From: Vibrio viridaestus
Lineage (GTDB): Bacteria > Pseudomonadota > Gammaproteobacteria > Enterobacterales > Vibrionaceae
Direction of reading: 5' to 3'
Assembly: GCF_003856525.1 (NCBI RefSeq)
Contig: NZ_RJVQ01000002.1
Span: forward strand, 558,001 to 622,000
Length of the DNA: 64,000 bases
Shown here: in pieces, positions 10,206 through 20,587 of the stretch
Layout of the letters: every line of letters starts with the position of its first letter
How positions within the stretch are numbered: the first letter of the stretch is position 1
Position numbers and translations under genes: made by a program
The notes under the pieces: model-generated
What the model was told of the DNA's origin: nothing
The model's input: the letters and a program-made list of their open reading frames with translations, nothing else
The model's database searches: none

Positions 10206-11513
10206 TTGTCTGATTTTTATCACGCGATACATACACTAATTCAATCGGTTGAATTGGCTGAATCTGGGGTTACCCGTTGTACCCTCACTTTAGAAAATGC
10301 TCCTCATTTTGGATTGATTGACTGGCTTGATGCACAGCCCGTTTTCCCAAAGTTTTATTGGCAATCAAGAGATATGAGAGAAGAGGTAGTTGCTCTTGGA
10401 CAACTGCATGCCTTTCTTGATCCTGCTCCTGCTTATCACATTTTGTCTGAAGGACAACGAGTGTGGGGCGGGCGTTCTTTTGATGGCAAAACAGAAAAAA
10501 ATCCCCGTTGTATGTCATCGTTCTTTTTCTTGCCGCAAGTCGAGCTGATTAGACAACAGGATTCATGGTGTTTAGCTGCAAATATTACCAGTGATAAAAC
10601 TCGCACCTTAAATGGCCTTAAAGCATTAAAAGCATCGGTTCAGTCATTGATGGGAATTGAGTCACATATCCGCTCATTACATCACTGTCCGCAAGAACAG
10701 GGGTGGGATACGCTCATTCAGCAAGCACTGCATGAGATAGAAACGACGCAAGTTAAAAAAATTGTTCTGGCACGTGAAACAACACTGACACTAGAAGAGC
10801 CAATTAAGCCAGCACAATTACTCAAGGTCAGTGCTGAGAATAATCACAATAGCTACCATTTTATGCTGGTGCTGGATAACAAACACAGCTTTCTGGGCTC
10901 AACCCCAGAACGTCTGTATCAGCGAGTGGGTAAAACTCTGATCACCGAAGCACTCGCGGGTACTATAGGGCGGGGTGATACTGCGGGTGAAGATATGGAG
11001 TTGGCGAACTGGCTGAAAAGCGATGCTAAGAATCTGCGCGAAAACCAGTATGTTGTTGACGATATTATTGAACGCCTGGAATCCTGTGCGGACGATATTC
11101 ATGTTGAACGTGACGTTCAGGTAGTGAAGTTACGTAAGGTTCAGCACCTACGGCGAATTATTCAGGCTGAGTTGAAATCGGGTATCAATGGTGTTCAGTT
11201 ATTAGGAGCATTGCAGCCTACCGCCGCGGTATCGGGATTACCGCGTAAAGAAGCCAAAGAGTTTATTGAACTGCATGAGCCTTTCGCTCGTGGTTGGTAT
11301 GCCGGTTCTATTGGCTTTATTAGCCATGAAAAGGCAGAATTTTGTGTCGCTATTCGCAGCGCCTTAGTTCAGGATAATATCGTTAAACTTTATGCCGGTG
11401 CAGGTATTTTACCTGGCTCTGAGTCTGCCCCTGAATGGGCTGAATTAGATAGAAAAGTATCGACGTTATTGAGTCTTATCACTGATAAGTTTCCATTGGG
11501 AGTTGCATCGTGA
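10206..11513 (+). CDS. menF: Isochorismate synthase MenF
   Basis: First committed step of menaquinone synthesis, chorismate to isochorismate. 435 residues with the chorismate-binding domain in the C-terminal two thirds: KKIVLARETT, STPERLYQR, EALAGTIGRG, LPRKEAKEF and RGWYAGSIGF. The start is TTG at 10206, preceded by GAGG at good spacing. The stop overlaps the GTG of menD by four bases. Position at the head of menFDHBCE separates it from siderophore isochorismate synthases. Confidence 0.95.
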   Translation: MSDFYHAIHTLIQSVELAESGVTRCTLTLENAPHFGLIDWLDAQPVFPKFYWQSRDMREEVVALGQLHAFLDPAPAYHILSEGQRVWGGRSFDGKTEKNPRCMSSFFFLPQVELIRQQDSWCLAANITSDKTRTLNGLKALKASVQSLMGIESHIRSLHHCPQEQGWDTLIQQALHEIETTQVKKIVLARETTLTLEEPIKPAQLLKVSAENNHNSYHFMLVLDNKHSFLGSTPERLYQRVGKTLITEALAGTIGRGDTAGEDMELANWLKSDAKNLRENQYVVDDIIERLESCADDIHVERDVQVVKLRKVQHLRRIIQAELKSGINGVQLLGALQPTAAVSGLPRKEAKEFIELHEPFARGWYAGSIGFISHEKAEFCVAIRSALVQDNIVKLYAGAGILPGSESAPEWAELDRKVSTLLSLITDKFPLGVAS

Positions 11514-13225
11514 CTGAAGATAGAGCGGTGGTAAACCGACTATGGAGCCGGGTCATTCTTGAAGAGTTGAGTAGACTTGGTGTGGAGCAGGTTTGTGTTG
11601 CACCGGGCTCTCGTTCGACTCCGCTGATAGTGGAAGCCAGTGAAAATTCAAAACTGACACTGCATTCCCATTTTGATGAACGTGGTTTGGGTTTCCTAGC
11701 ATTAGGTATGGCCAAGGCGAGTAAAAAACCGGTTGCTGTGATAGTAACATCGGGTACGGCTGTCGCTAATCTATTGCCAGCTATTGCTGAGTCTAGGTTA
11801 ACCGGAGAAAAGCTGGTTGTGCTAACCGCCGACCGTCCTGTTGAACTGGTCGGTTGTGGAGCGAATCAAGCTATTGATCAGTTGGGTATCTTTTCCCACC
11901 ATGTCACCCAGGCAATTAATTTACCTTCACCGACCACGGATATTCCTCTTAGCTGGTTATTAACAACAATTGATGATGCCATGTTTAAGCAAGACCAACT
12001 TGGTGGCACTATTCATATTAATTGTCCTTATCCAGAGCCGCTATATACCAATTATGTCCCTTGGAATGATCTTGGCTACTGTCAGACGTTGAAATATTGG
12101 CAACATTCTCAGCAGCCTTACAATACCAAGTTTCAAGCGAAAGCACACAGCTCCAGTGAACTCATCGATTTTATGGATGAGAAGGGTGTCATTATTATCG
12201 GTTCAGTCAGTCTCGCTGAAGCAAAAGAAGCGAAACGACTGGGTGATAAGCTTGGCTGGCCAGTGTTGAGTGATCCGCAATCAGGGATCAGTAGCGACTG
12301 GGCACATTTTGATATTTGGATGCAGAACGCCAAACTAGCTTCTGTCTTAAATGAATGCGAAGTCATTCTTCAGTTTGGTGGGCGTATTGTCTCTAAGAGG
12401 TTGAATGCTTGGTTGACCCAGCATATTCAAAAAACATCATGCCCTTATTTGTATCTTTCTGCATCCTGGTCACGCGACAATCAAAACCATCTGGCGCAGT
12501 TCCATTTTGTGACAGACATGATCGAATGGATAGAAGCCCAATCGCAAAAGTTACCTCATCACGGTAGCCGACACGCTGGGTGGGCAAATCAAATCAAAGA
12601 TAGTTTGGTTACTCTGAATTCAACGGTTGAGACACTCTTAAAAGCTCAGCCGTTACTCACTGAACTGGCAATCGCAACTACGCTGAACGAAGTAGGTCAT
12701 GGTTGTGATATTTTTGTCGGTAATAGTTTGATCGTACGCTTATTTGATATGTTCGCTCGCATTAATGCGCGCAATGTCTACTCAAATCGAGGCGCTTCAG
12801 GAATTGATGGTATTGTTGCAACGGCTGCGGGCGTACAAGCTGTTACTCAGCAGCCGATGATTCTATTTATGGGTGATACCTCACTCTTATACGATCTCAA
12901 CTCACTGGCGTTATTGAAAAAAGTTAATCATCCTTTCGTTTTAGTCGTCACGAATAATGATGGTGGTGCGATTTTCGATTTATTGCCGGTACCAAAAGAG
13001 CAGAAGCAAAGTCTTTATCAAATGCCACATGGTTTTGATTTTCGATATGCTGCAATGCAGTTTGGTTTGGCGTATCAAAATCCAACCAGTGTCGATGAAT
13101 ACCGTCAGCTTATTAATTACCATATTGAATCTGGTTCTGGTGGATTGGTCGTTGAAGTGACGACAGACAATGGTCAGGCGGCGCAGCACATCAAATCTAT
13201 AGTGGAGTCAATCAATGCTTTATAG
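11510..13225 (+). CDS. menD: SEPHCHC synthase MenD
   Basis: Thiamin-diphosphate enzyme that joins isochorismate and 2-oxoglutarate. 571 residues. N-terminal APGSRSTPL and the ThDP-activating glutamate region (DERGLGFLALG); the C-terminal ThDP motif begins GDTSLLYDLNS and ends NNDGGAIFDLLP. GTG start overlapping the menF stop; the end overlaps menH by 11 bases, which points to translational coupling. Confidence 0.96.
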   Translation: MTEDRAVVNRLWSRVILEELSRLGVEQVCVAPGSRSTPLIVEASENSKLTLHSHFDERGLGFLALGMAKASKKPVAVIVTSGTAVANLLPAIAESRLTGEKLVVLTADRPVELVGCGANQAIDQLGIFSHHVTQAINLPSPTTDIPLSWLLTTIDDAMFKQDQLGGTIHINCPYPEPLYTNYVPWNDLGYCQTLKYWQHSQQPYNTKFQAKAHSSSELIDFMDEKGVIIIGSVSLAEAKEAKRLGDKLGWPVLSDPQSGISSDWAHFDIWMQNAKLASVLNECEVILQFGGRIVSKRLNAWLTQHIQKTSCPYLYLSASWSRDNQNHLAQFHFVTDMIEWIEAQSQKLPHHGSRHAGWANQIKDSLVTLNSTVETLLKAQPLLTELAIATTLNEVGHGCDIFVGNSLIVRLFDMFARINARNVYSNRGASGIDGIVATAAGVQAVTQQPMILFMGDTSLLYDLNSLALLKKVNHPFVLVVTNNDGGAIFDLLPVPKEQKQSLYQMPHGFDFRYAAMQFGLAYQNPTSVDEYRQLINYHIESGSGGLVVEVTTDNGQAAQHIKSIVESINAL

Positions 13226-14018
13226 TCATTATCAACCCGCAAAAACAGCAGGTTCCGATAAACCAACATTAGTTTTTTTACATGGGTTATTGGGTAGCGG
13301 GAATGACTGGAATGAAGTGATTGAGCATCTTGGTGATTACCCAACTTTAACGATTGATCTGTGTGGTCATGGTCGAAGCCGCTACAAACAGTGTCAGGGA
13401 TTTGAGCATGTTAGTCGTTTAATCGAAGCATCAATAGCCGAAAGAGTGGGTACACAGACACCTGTTGTCTTGGTTGCATATTCACTCGGTGCTAGAATTG
13501 CGATGTATGCTATAGCTCGAAAAATATGGGCTACTATCAATGTTGCAGGTGTAATTATTGAGGGTGGCAATTTTGGTTTGCAAACCGATAAAGAAAAAAC
13601 ATCGCGATGGATACATGATGTGAGTTGGGCAAAACGATTCTGCTCAGAGCATATTGAACAAGTATTAGACGATTGGTATCACCAACCTGTATTTTCTTCG
13701 TTAAACCATGAGCAAAGACAAATCATGGTAGAGCTTCGAAGTGCTAATCTAGGCGTCACAGTAGCGGATATGTTACTCGCTACATCGCTTGCAAAGCAAC
13801 CTTACCTGCTGGAAGAACTCAAGTCGAAATCGACACCTATGATCTATTTCTGTGGGGAAAAGGACTCGAAGTTCCGGACAATAGCATCAAACAGTGGTTT
13901 ACACATTCAATTGATCGATGGCGCGGGGCATAACGCGCACAAGGAACAATCACAGCGCTTTGCAGAAAATATTGATAAATTTATTTGTAACACTTTAAAA
14001 GTGAACAGTTCGCAATAG
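13215..14018 (+). CDS. menH: SHCHC synthase MenH (alpha/beta hydrolase)
   Basis: 2-succinyl-6-hydroxy-2,4-cyclohexadiene-1-carboxylate synthase, 267 residues. Alpha/beta-hydrolase marks: [11 protein letters not shown] (oxyanion hole), nucleophile serine in AYSLGAR (about residue 95), and the C-terminal His in GAGHNAHKE. It releases pyruvate from the MenD product. Starts inside the end of menD; menB begins 8 bases after its stop. Confidence 0.94.
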   Translation: MLYSHYQPAKTAGSDKPTLVFLHGLLGSGNDWNEVIEHLGDYPTLTIDLCGHGRSRYKQCQGFEHVSRLIEASIAERVGTQTPVVLVAYSLGARIAMYAIARKIWATINVAGVIIEGGNFGLQTDKEKTSRWIHDVSWAKRFCSEHIEQVLDDWYHQPVFSSLNHEQRQIMVELRSANLGVTVADMLLATSLAKQPYLLEELKSKSTPMIYFCGEKDSKFRTIASNSGLHIQLIDGAGHNAHKEQSQRFAENIDKFICNTLKVNSSQ

Positions 14019-14026
14019 GAACACGC

Positions 14027-14893
14027 ATGACAATTACCGTAGGAATCACCGAAGAAGAACTATACGCACCGGTTGAATGGCAAGATTGTACTGGTGAATA
14101 CGAAGATATCTATTTTCATAAATCGGCTGATGGTATTGCAAAAATTACCATTGCCCGCCCACAGGTCCGCAACGCATTTCGTCCTCAGACAGTGAAAGAG
14201 ATGATTCAGGCTCTTGCTGACGCTCGATACGACTCTAACGTTGGCGTGATCATCCTTACCGGCCTTGGGGAAGATGCATTTTGCTCTGGTGGTGATCAAA
14301 AAATTCGTGGCGATTACGGCGGTTACAAAGATGAAGAAGGTACTCACCACCTGAACGTCTTGGACTTCCAGCGCCAGATTCGTACTTGTCCTAAGCCAGT
14401 TATTGCGTCTGTTGCGGGTTGGGCTGTTGGTGGTGGTCATGTATTACACATGATGTGTGACCTAACTATTGCGGCTGAAAATGCAAAATTTGGTCAGACT
14501 GGACCTAAAGTCGGGTCATTTGATGGGGGATGGGGTGCATCCTACATGGCTCGTATTGTTGGTCAGAAGAAAGCTCGCGAAATCTGGTTCCTATGCCGTT
14601 TCTACGATGCGCAGGAAGCGCTGGATATGGGATTGGTAAATACGGTTGTACCACTTGCGGAACTGGAGAAAGAAACCGTTCGCTGGTGTCGCGAAGTATT
14701 ACAACACAGCCCGATGGCTTTACGTTGTCTTAAAGCGGCTCTAAATGCTGACTGTGATGGTCAGGCAGGTCTACAAGAACTGGCCGGTAACGCAACGATG
14801 CTTTTCTATATGACGGATGAAGGTCAAGAAGGGCGCAATGCATTTAACGAAAAACGCAGACCTGATTTCAATAAATATCCAAGAAACCCATAG
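14027..14893 (+). CDS. menB: 1,4-dihydroxy-2-naphthoyl-CoA synthase MenB
   Basis: Crotonase-fold ring-closing enzyme, 288 residues. Seen: [15 protein letters not shown] (oxyanion-hole region), [26 protein letters not shown] and the C-terminal NEKRRPDF that reaches across subunits. AGGAACACGC precedes the ATG. Followed by an unusual 130-bp structured gap before menC. Confidence 0.97.
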   Translation: MTITVGITEEELYAPVEWQDCTGEYEDIYFHKSADGIAKITIARPQVRNAFRPQTVKEMIQALADARYDSNVGVIILTGLGEDAFCSGGDQKIRGDYGGYKDEEGTHHLNVLDFQRQIRTCPKPVIASVAGWAVGGGHVLHMMCDLTIAAENAKFGQTGPKVGSFDGGWGASYMARIVGQKKAREIWFLCRFYDAQEALDMGLVNTVVPLAELEKETVRWCREVLQHSPMALRCLKAALNADCDGQAGLQELAGNATMLFYMTDEGQEGRNAFNEKRRPDFNKYPRNP

Positions 14894-14932
14894 ATCTCTC
14901 CCTCGTAGGAGGCATTCTGGGATAGAATACCG

Positions 14933-14997
14933 ATCATTCGCGTGGTTCCCACACTTGGTGGGCAGCACGCAATGATGTATGCCGATATAACGGCATA
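14933..14997 (+). other. Structured element between menB and menC
   Basis: Three nested or adjacent inverted repeats fill this gap. An outer stem pairs 14933-14944 with 14966-14976 (one bulged base), an inner stem pairs CCCAC (14948-14952) with GTGGG (14958-14962), and a separate 7-bp hairpin TATGCCG/CGGCATA sits at 14978-14997. No T tract follows, so this is not a classical terminator. It may stabilise or process the mRNA between the two halves of the operon; that role is inference. Confidence 0.6.
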
Positions 14998-15022
14998 AAA
15001 CAAACAAGAGGTTATCATTGCT

Positions 15023-16009
15023 ATGCGCAGTGCAAAACTATATCGCTATCGCTTACCTATGGATAGTGGCGTTATCTTGCGTGAAGAAAAACTTTTCGAA
15101 CGTGAAGGTTTTATTATCGAGATACGCGAAGGTGGTAGTGTAGGGCATGGTGAAGTCGCACCATTACCTGGGTTTAATCTAGAATCTGTTCAGGATGCAG
15201 GCGTGCAGATTCAGGAGCAATTAGCGCTCTGGATTCGAGGCGAAGAAATTGATTATAACGCATTGCATCCTTCTGTCGCGTTTGGAATTTCAGCTGCTGA
15301 ATACGAATTAAAAGGATTAATTCCACAGGAAGGCAGCTATTTCGCAGCACCGTTATGCTCCGGTGATCCTGATTCTCTCGTCGAAAAGTTACAGCTTTTG
15401 CCTGGTAAAAAAGTCGCTAAAATCAAAGTAGGATTATACGAAGTAGTCCGTGATGGACTGATGGTTAGCTTCTTTTTAGAAACCATCCCGGATCTCTCTT
15501 TGCGCCTCGACGCAAATAGAGCGTGGAATCTTGAAAAGGCTAAGAAGTTTGCCAGTAAAATTTCTCCATCGTTACGTCAGCGCATCGCCTATATTGAAGA
15601 ACCGTGTAAATCACCAAGTGATAGTATTACGTTCGCCATCGATACAGGTATAGCGGTTGGTTGGGATGAAACATTACAACAGTCATTACGTGATCCGGAC
15701 TTCAAGCTGGAAGAGTTAACTGGGGTAAAAGCAATCATCATCAAACCAACAGTGATTGGGTCGATCCAACGCTGTGAGTATCTTATTGAAAAAGCGAAAA
15801 AACTGGGAATACAACCTGTTATCAGTTCTGCTCTGGAATCGAGTTTTGGTTTATGTCAGCTTGCTCGCTTATCAAAATGGCTGTTACCAGATGAAGTCCC
15901 TGGATTGGATACGATCAATTTATTCAAACAGCAATTAGAAGTCTCTTGGCCTGATTGTGATTTACCTGTTGTTGCTCTTGCTGATCAGGAAGTGATTTGG
16001 CAGTCATAG
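15023..16009 (+). CDS. menC: o-Succinylbenzoate synthase MenC
   Basis: Enolase-superfamily dehydratase, 328 residues. Catalytic features: the KIKVG lysine pair (about residue 133), metal ligands in RLDANRAW and YIEEP, then GWDET, and a Lys in the IIIKPTVIG strand. It converts SHCHC to o-succinylbenzoate. The ATG at 15023 has an AGAGG site somewhat far upstream. Overlaps menE by 13 bases. Confidence 0.94.
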   Translation: MRSAKLYRYRLPMDSGVILREEKLFEREGFIIEIREGGSVGHGEVAPLPGFNLESVQDAGVQIQEQLALWIRGEEIDYNALHPSVAFGISAAEYELKGLIPQEGSYFAAPLCSGDPDSLVEKLQLLPGKKVAKIKVGLYEVVRDGLMVSFFLETIPDLSLRLDANRAWNLEKAKKFASKISPSLRQRIAYIEEPCKSPSDSITFAIDTGIAVGWDETLQQSLRDPDFKLEELTGVKAIIIKPTVIGSIQRCEYLIEKAKKLGIQPVISSALESSFGLCQLARLSKWLLPDEVPGLDTINLFKQQLEVSWPDCDLPVVALADQEVIWQS

Positions 16010-17430
16010 ACACAGGGGTTTACTCTAAGTTGTGGCAGCATTGGAATAACGTATTGCCTTCCGATGCTGTTGCGCTTATCACACCAACACATCAATACAC
16101 TTGGTCCTCTTTGACCAAGCAAATCGATAATTATGCCTCGTGTTTGAGCAGGCAAGGTGTCGTCAGCCGTAATACCATTACAGTCGTTGGTAAGAACTCG
16201 TCAGAGTCGGTCTTTATTTTTCTCGCAGCCCTTTCTCTCGGAGCCAGAGTGGCCTTTGTTGCACCTCAGCCCATTTCTCAGCTTTGCTTAAAACTCAATA
16301 CGTTATATTCAGCAGATGAAACGAGTTTTCTTATTTCACTTATCGATACGATTGATAGCGATGAACTAGAAGCAATTGCCCCCAATGTACAACTTGTGGC
16401 TTTGGATTTTTCCCTGTCACAGTCGCGACCTGAGTTTCGTTATCAGCCCGATGAGATTGCGTCCTTTATCTTTACGTCTGGTTCCACAGGAACACCAAAG
16501 GCTGTCGCACATACATCATCACAGCATTTGTCATCTGCTGCTGGACTCCTTGACGTTTTTACCTATGTAGGTTCGGATTGCTGGCTACTGAGCCTGCCTG
16601 TATACCATGTCTCGGGACTGTCGATTCTTTATCGCTGGCTACTCTCTGGTGCAACGCTAAAAGTGGGAAGGGGAGATCTCGATACAGATATCGAGGGGGT
16701 AACACACGCATCACTGGTGGCGACTCAGCTCCAGCGTTTACTTGATTCGGGAAAGCCATTGAATTTAACGCATGTCTTACTTGGCGGGAGCGATATTCCG
16801 CACAAATTATCCGATGCAGCGGCAGCTCTGGGCATTGAGACCTGGGTTGGTTATGGTATGACGGAAGCTGCTTCTACAGTGACAGCTAAGCGTGTCGATG
16901 GACTGCAGGGAGTCGGAAGCGTATTAGCAAATAGAAAACTAACCATTGAAAACGGGCGGATTTTTATTGGTGGTGACACTCTAGGTTGTGGCTATTTTCG
17001 CCAGGGTGAGTTATTTGCGTTTACCAATGAACAGGGCTGGTTTGATAGTAAAGATCTTGGTGAGATAAAAAACGAACAGCTCGTGATATGTGGGCGTGTC
17101 GATAATCAATTTATCTCCGGAGGTGAAAATATCCATTGTGAAGAAATTGAAGCTGCACTCTTAAAGCATCCGTGCGTGCAGCAAGTGGTTGTCATTCCGG
17201 TTGTCGATAACGTCTTCGGTGCTCGCTCCGTTGCAGTGATCAAAACGAGCAAAGACTTAAGTTTGGAAGATTATCAGCAATGGCTCGTCGATAAACTCGA
17301 AAAGTTCAAATGGCCAATTGATTACCTACCACTTCCGCAACAGGCGTTGGGTTCTGGCATTAAAATATCACGCCCCGTCATCAAAGCTTGGTTAACAGAA
17401 GCGTATCCGCATTACACAGTAAAGTTATGA
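15997..17430 (+). CDS. menE: o-Succinylbenzoate-CoA ligase MenE
   Basis: Adenylate-forming ligase, 477 residues. Motifs: FIFTSGSTGTPKAVAH (phosphate loop), GYGMTEAAST, and GRVDNQFISGGENI (hinge). It activates o-succinylbenzoate for MenB. The start used is TTG at 15997 inside the end of menC. It closes the operon; menA and the methyltransferase are not in this window. Confidence 0.93.
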   Translation: MAVIDTGVYSKLWQHWNNVLPSDAVALITPTHQYTWSSLTKQIDNYASCLSRQGVVSRNTITVVGKNSSESVFIFLAALSLGARVAFVAPQPISQLCLKLNTLYSADETSFLISLIDTIDSDELEAIAPNVQLVALDFSLSQSRPEFRYQPDEIASFIFTSGSTGTPKAVAHTSSQHLSSAAGLLDVFTYVGSDCWLLSLPVYHVSGLSILYRWLLSGATLKVGRGDLDTDIEGVTHASLVATQLQRLLDSGKPLNLTHVLLGGSDIPHKLSDAAAALGIETWVGYGMTEAASTVTAKRVDGLQGVGSVLANRKLTIENGRIFIGGDTLGCGYFRQGELFAFTNEQGWFDSKDLGEIKNEQLVICGRVDNQFISGGENIHCEEIEAALLKHPCVQQVVVIPVVDNVFGARSVAVIKTSKDLSLEDYQQWLVDKLEKFKWPIDYLPLPQQALGSGIKISRPVIKAWLTEAYPHYTVKL

Positions 17431-17511
17431 GTTAGTGCAAAAGGGAATTTCAATTTTTTATATCTAATATTCATAATGCTCTACATTACATAAGTATTGA
17501 GGTATATGAAT

Positions 17512-17688
17512 ATGATTAAGACATCGTTGTTCTTAGTTGTCGTTTTGCTTCAGTTGGTCATTGCTTTGACCACGACAGACATCACGCGCTCCCTAGCTGA
17601 ATTATCTGCCTTTTTACTGATTGTTGCCGTTGTTTGGAATAAATCGTCTCACAATGGTTCAACCAACAACCACTCTAGTGCTGCATAA
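17512..17688 (+). CDS. Small membrane protein, function unknown
   Basis: About 58 residues with two hydrophobic stretches ([17 protein letters not shown] and a [15 protein letters not shown] segment) and a polar Ser/Asn/His tail. GAGG at 17499-17502 is best spaced to the ATG at 17512 (another in-frame ATG lies at 17506). It is convergent with the YeiH-like gene, overlapping it by 14 bases. I do not recognise a family. Confidence 0.55.
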   Translation: MIKTSLFLVVVLLQLVIALTTTDITRSLAELSAFLLIVAVVWNKSSHNGSTNNHSSAA

Positions 17689-18595
17689 TCCAGGTTAGTG
17701 ACCCCACAGAAATCAATACCCACAACCCGATACCGAAAAATAATGGTTTTGGCCCAGCCGATTTTAGTTTGTTAAATGATAATCCACATCCAATAAGAAA
17801 CAGACAGACAACTAATGCCTTTTTGGCAATTTGGAAAATGAGTTGATACCAATCCTGAAACTGAGGCAGTTGATCATGAACCAGAATGGCAAGGCAATAG
17901 AAGAAGATAAAATAGGGAATCACAATTTTCTTCGACTCATTTCTGAATAGCAGTGCGCTAATAAATGCAACCGGAATAATCCACAAAGCACGAGCCAGTT
18001 TGAGTGTTGTAGCCGTTTTGAGTGCTTCGACTCCGTAAGCTGAGGATGCACCAACAACCGATGATGTATCATGAATCGCGATGGCAGCCCATGTGCCAAA
18101 TTGATATTGAGTCATATGCAATACATGGCCAATGAGAGGGAAGATGAATAGCGCCAAAGAGTTGAGTAGAAATACGGTCCCAAGAGCCAGTGCCATTTGG
18201 TCATCGTCTGCTTTGATTGCTGGTCCTACCGCAGCAATAGCACTCCCACCGCAAATCGCCGTTCCCGATGCAATTAAGTAGCCAGTTTTCTTCGTTAAAC
18301 CAAGCCGTTCACTGATATAAAAGCCGATCAACAAAGTGCAGAGGATAGACGTTACGATAAGACCGAGGCCATGTGTGGTAACACTTAATGCTTCCTGCAG
18401 AGGAATACCAAATCCTAGACCGATAATTGAATAGGAAAGGAGCTTTTTAGTCATTTTTGAAATGGGCAAGCTTGAGGGAACCATGCCTAAGCTTGCAAGT
18501 AGAAAGCCGATAATAAGCGCTGTGGGAGAATTAACCCAAGGTGTGCAGCAAAAGAGTAACCCAATGATAAAAAAAGCGTACCGAAGACGATTCAT
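17675..18595 (-). CDS. YeiH-family putative membrane transporter
   Basis: 306-residue polytopic protein of the conserved-hypothetical-698 (YeiH/UPF0324) family, with about ten membrane segments. Family marks: the [16 protein letters not shown] motif in the middle and [19 protein letters not shown]. Family members are annotated as putative sulfate exporters, without firm proof for most. No LysR regulator adjoins it, unlike the usual yeiE-yeiH pair. Confidence 0.85.
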   Translation of the reverse strand: MNRLRYAFFIIGLLFCCTPWVNSPTALIIGFLLASLGMVPSSLPISKMTKKLLSYSIIGLGFGIPLQEALSVTTHGLGLIVTSILCTLLIGFYISERLGLTKKTGYLIASGTAICGGSAIAAVGPAIKADDDQMALALGTVFLLNSLALFIFPLIGHVLHMTQYQFGTWAAIAIHDTSSVVGASSAYGVEALKTATTLKLARALWIIPVAFISALLFRNESKKIVIPYFIFFYCLAILVHDQLPQFQDWYQLIFQIAKKALVVCLFLIGCGLSFNKLKSAGPKPLFFGIGLWVLISVGSLTWIMQH

Positions 18596-18681
18596 AACAA
18601 TTCACGCCCCTGTGATATCGAACAATGGGATGATTGTATCTGAATTCTAACGGTCAATAAGTCTTAATGTTTTAAACAAAC

Positions 18682-18698
18682 GTTCAGTAAAACTGAAC
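18682..18698 (-). terminator. Hairpin after the MFS-acyltransferase gene
   Basis: A 6-bp stem GTTCAG/CTGAAC with a 5-nt loop, followed on the minus strand by a GTTTGTTTAAAA run. Weak but well placed, a few bases after the stop at 18705. Confidence 0.45.
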
Positions 18699-18704
18699 AC
18701 AGTG

Positions 18705-20579
18705 TTACAGTGTTTTCTCGGCCAGTAATTCAGCCACTTTTTCTTTTAATATTTTGCGATCGGCCTGTTCGCTTGGCACAGCTTCACCAACATTAATGAA
18801 CAGTGGATGTCGCTTGAATCGGGGGAGACCTTTGCATGCTTTCCCGTTTGAACGGCTAAAGTAGCATCCCCAAACTCCAAGTAATCCAACTGGAATAACA
18901 GGAACGGGGTTTTTCCTAAGGATGATATCCACACCGCGAAGAAAGGGCTGTAAGCTACCGTCCGGTGTCAGTTTCCCTTCTGGAAAGATGCAAACCAGAT
19001 CGCCTTTTTCCAACGCTTTACCAACCTCACTAAAGGCATGCTTCACCATCTTGGCATCGTCAGCACAAATGGGGATCACCCCAGCACTGCGCATCAAGCG
19101 ACGAATCAGAACAAAGTTCGCATAGTCAGCTTCCATGACAAAGCGAATTAATCTTGGTGATGCGATATTGAGGAGTAAAGCATCCAGGTAGCTCACATGG
19201 TTGCACACGATAAGAGCGGGGCCTGATTCCGGAATGTTAACAGTACCCTTAAAACGGATACGATACATAATGCGTAGCAGCAGATTGAGAACGACACGAA
19301 GTGTGTATACCGGCGTTTTTCGCATCAGATAAATAAACACAATGAGATTCAGTATCGCAAGGAGTTGAAATAACTCCGGAATGCTCATTTCCAATACACT
19401 CAGGCAGACAATACCAAGAATCGCGCTACCAACCATAAAGAGAGAGTTATAAATATTGAGAGCCGCTATAACCTGAGCCCTTTGAGCAGGTTTAGCGCGC
19501 TTTTGCAGTAATGTGTATAGAGGAACGATAAATAAACCTCCACACACACCAATCATTAAAATATAAGAAAAGAGCGGCCAAAGAGTCGAATTAGAAATGA
19601 AACTTATAAAGCCTGTATTTGGTGTTACATCTTGAGGGATACTCTCAATCAACAGATATCCAAACAGTGACAGGCCCAAAGAACTCAGCGTGACAACACC
19701 GATTTCAATTCGTCCGAAAGAGATTCGGTCACAAAGAAGCGAACCAACAGCGATACCAACAGAGAATAATGCTAATAACCAGGATACTGCAGCCTCATTG
19801 CCCAGTAGACTTATCTTGGTGAAATTGGGGAACTGCGTGAGATAAGTGGCCCCGAGAAACCAAAACCAACTGATGATAAACAACGTTGTTTGGATAACCT
19901 TATCCTGTTTACTGATGGAAAGGGTTTGGCGAGTTTGCTTCCATGGCTGAAAGCGGAACGTTATATTAGGATCACCCGCTTCGGCGTGAGGGATCGACCG
20001 ACTGCTCACATAGCCAGCTAGCGCGAAGACGATAACGCAACCGGCGGCAATGATCCTTGAATGCTCAGCTGAGGCGATAAATCCGGCTGTGAGGGTACCC
20101 AGTAAGATGGCGATGAACGTACCCATCTCGACCAATGCGTTTCCTGCAACCAGTTCTTTGCTTTTTAAGTGTTGCGGTAACAACGCATACTTAACCGGGC
20201 CAAAAAATGCGGATTGCGTACCCATTAAAAATAGCAGGATCAGAAGAATGACGTAGCTGTTGGTTAAGAAGCCCACCGCGCCGCAAATCATAATCACAAT
20301 TTCGAGCAGCTTAATTTTTCGTATCAGAGCACTTTTTTCGAGTTTATCGGCTAGCACACCTGCAGTGGCAGAAAACAAGAAAAATGGCAGAATAAACAAT
20401 CCAGCTGCAAGATTAATGAACAAACTACTGGAAATAGCCAGTTCATCTGTTTGTGCAAACGCGACGAATAACAGCAGTGTATTTTTGAAAATATTGTCGT
20501 TGAAAGCCCCAAAAAACTGTGTCGAAAAGTAAGGTAAAAAACGACGCTTTTTAAGAAGAGAGTTTATGGAGCGGGACAT
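18705..20579 (-). CDS. MFS transporter fused to 1-acylglycerol-3-phosphate acyltransferase
   Basis: 624-residue fusion. Residues 1-400 are an LplT-like MFS transporter with about 12 helices (YFSTQFFGAFNDNIFKN at the start). Residues 425-624 are a PlsC acyltransferase with the NHVSYLD box (HX4D catalytic motif) and FPEGKLT. Family knowledge suggests uptake or flipping of lysophospholipid and its re-acylation at the inner membrane. The AMP-binding acyl-ACP synthetase domain found in full Aas fusions is absent. It starts 8 bases after a TetR gene, so the two form an operon. Confidence 0.9.
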   Translation of the reverse strand: MSRSINSLLKKRRFLPYFSTQFFGAFNDNIFKNTLLLFVAFAQTDELAISSSLFINLAAGLFILPFFLFSATAGVLADKLEKSALIRKIKLLEIVIMICGAVGFLTNSYVILLILLFLMGTQSAFFGPVKYALLPQHLKSKELVAGNALVEMGTFIAILLGTLTAGFIASAEHSRIIAAGCVIVFALAGYVSSRSIPHAEAGDPNITFRFQPWKQTRQTLSISKQDKVIQTTLFIISWFWFLGATYLTQFPNFTKISLLGNEAAVSWLLALFSVGIAVGSLLCDRISFGRIEIGVVTLSSLGLSLFGYLLIESIPQDVTPNTGFISFISNSTLWPLFSYILMIGVCGGLFIVPLYTLLQKRAKPAQRAQVIAALNIYNSLFMVGSAILGIVCLSVLEMSIPELFQLLAILNLIVFIYLMRKTPVYTLRVVLNLLLRIMYRIRFKGTVNIPESGPALIVCNHVSYLDALLLNIASPRLIRFVMEADYANFVLIRRLMRSAGVIPICADDAKMVKHAFSEVGKALEKGDLVCIFPEGKLTPDGSLQPFLRGVDIILRKNPVPVIPVGLLGVWGCYFSRSNGKACKGLPRFKRHPLFINVGEAVPSEQADRKILKEKVAELLAEKTL

Positions 20580-20587
20580 AAAATTAC

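Noticed and set aside
12957-13189. Short frames on both strands inside menD
   Set aside because: Shadows of a fully conserved menD frame.
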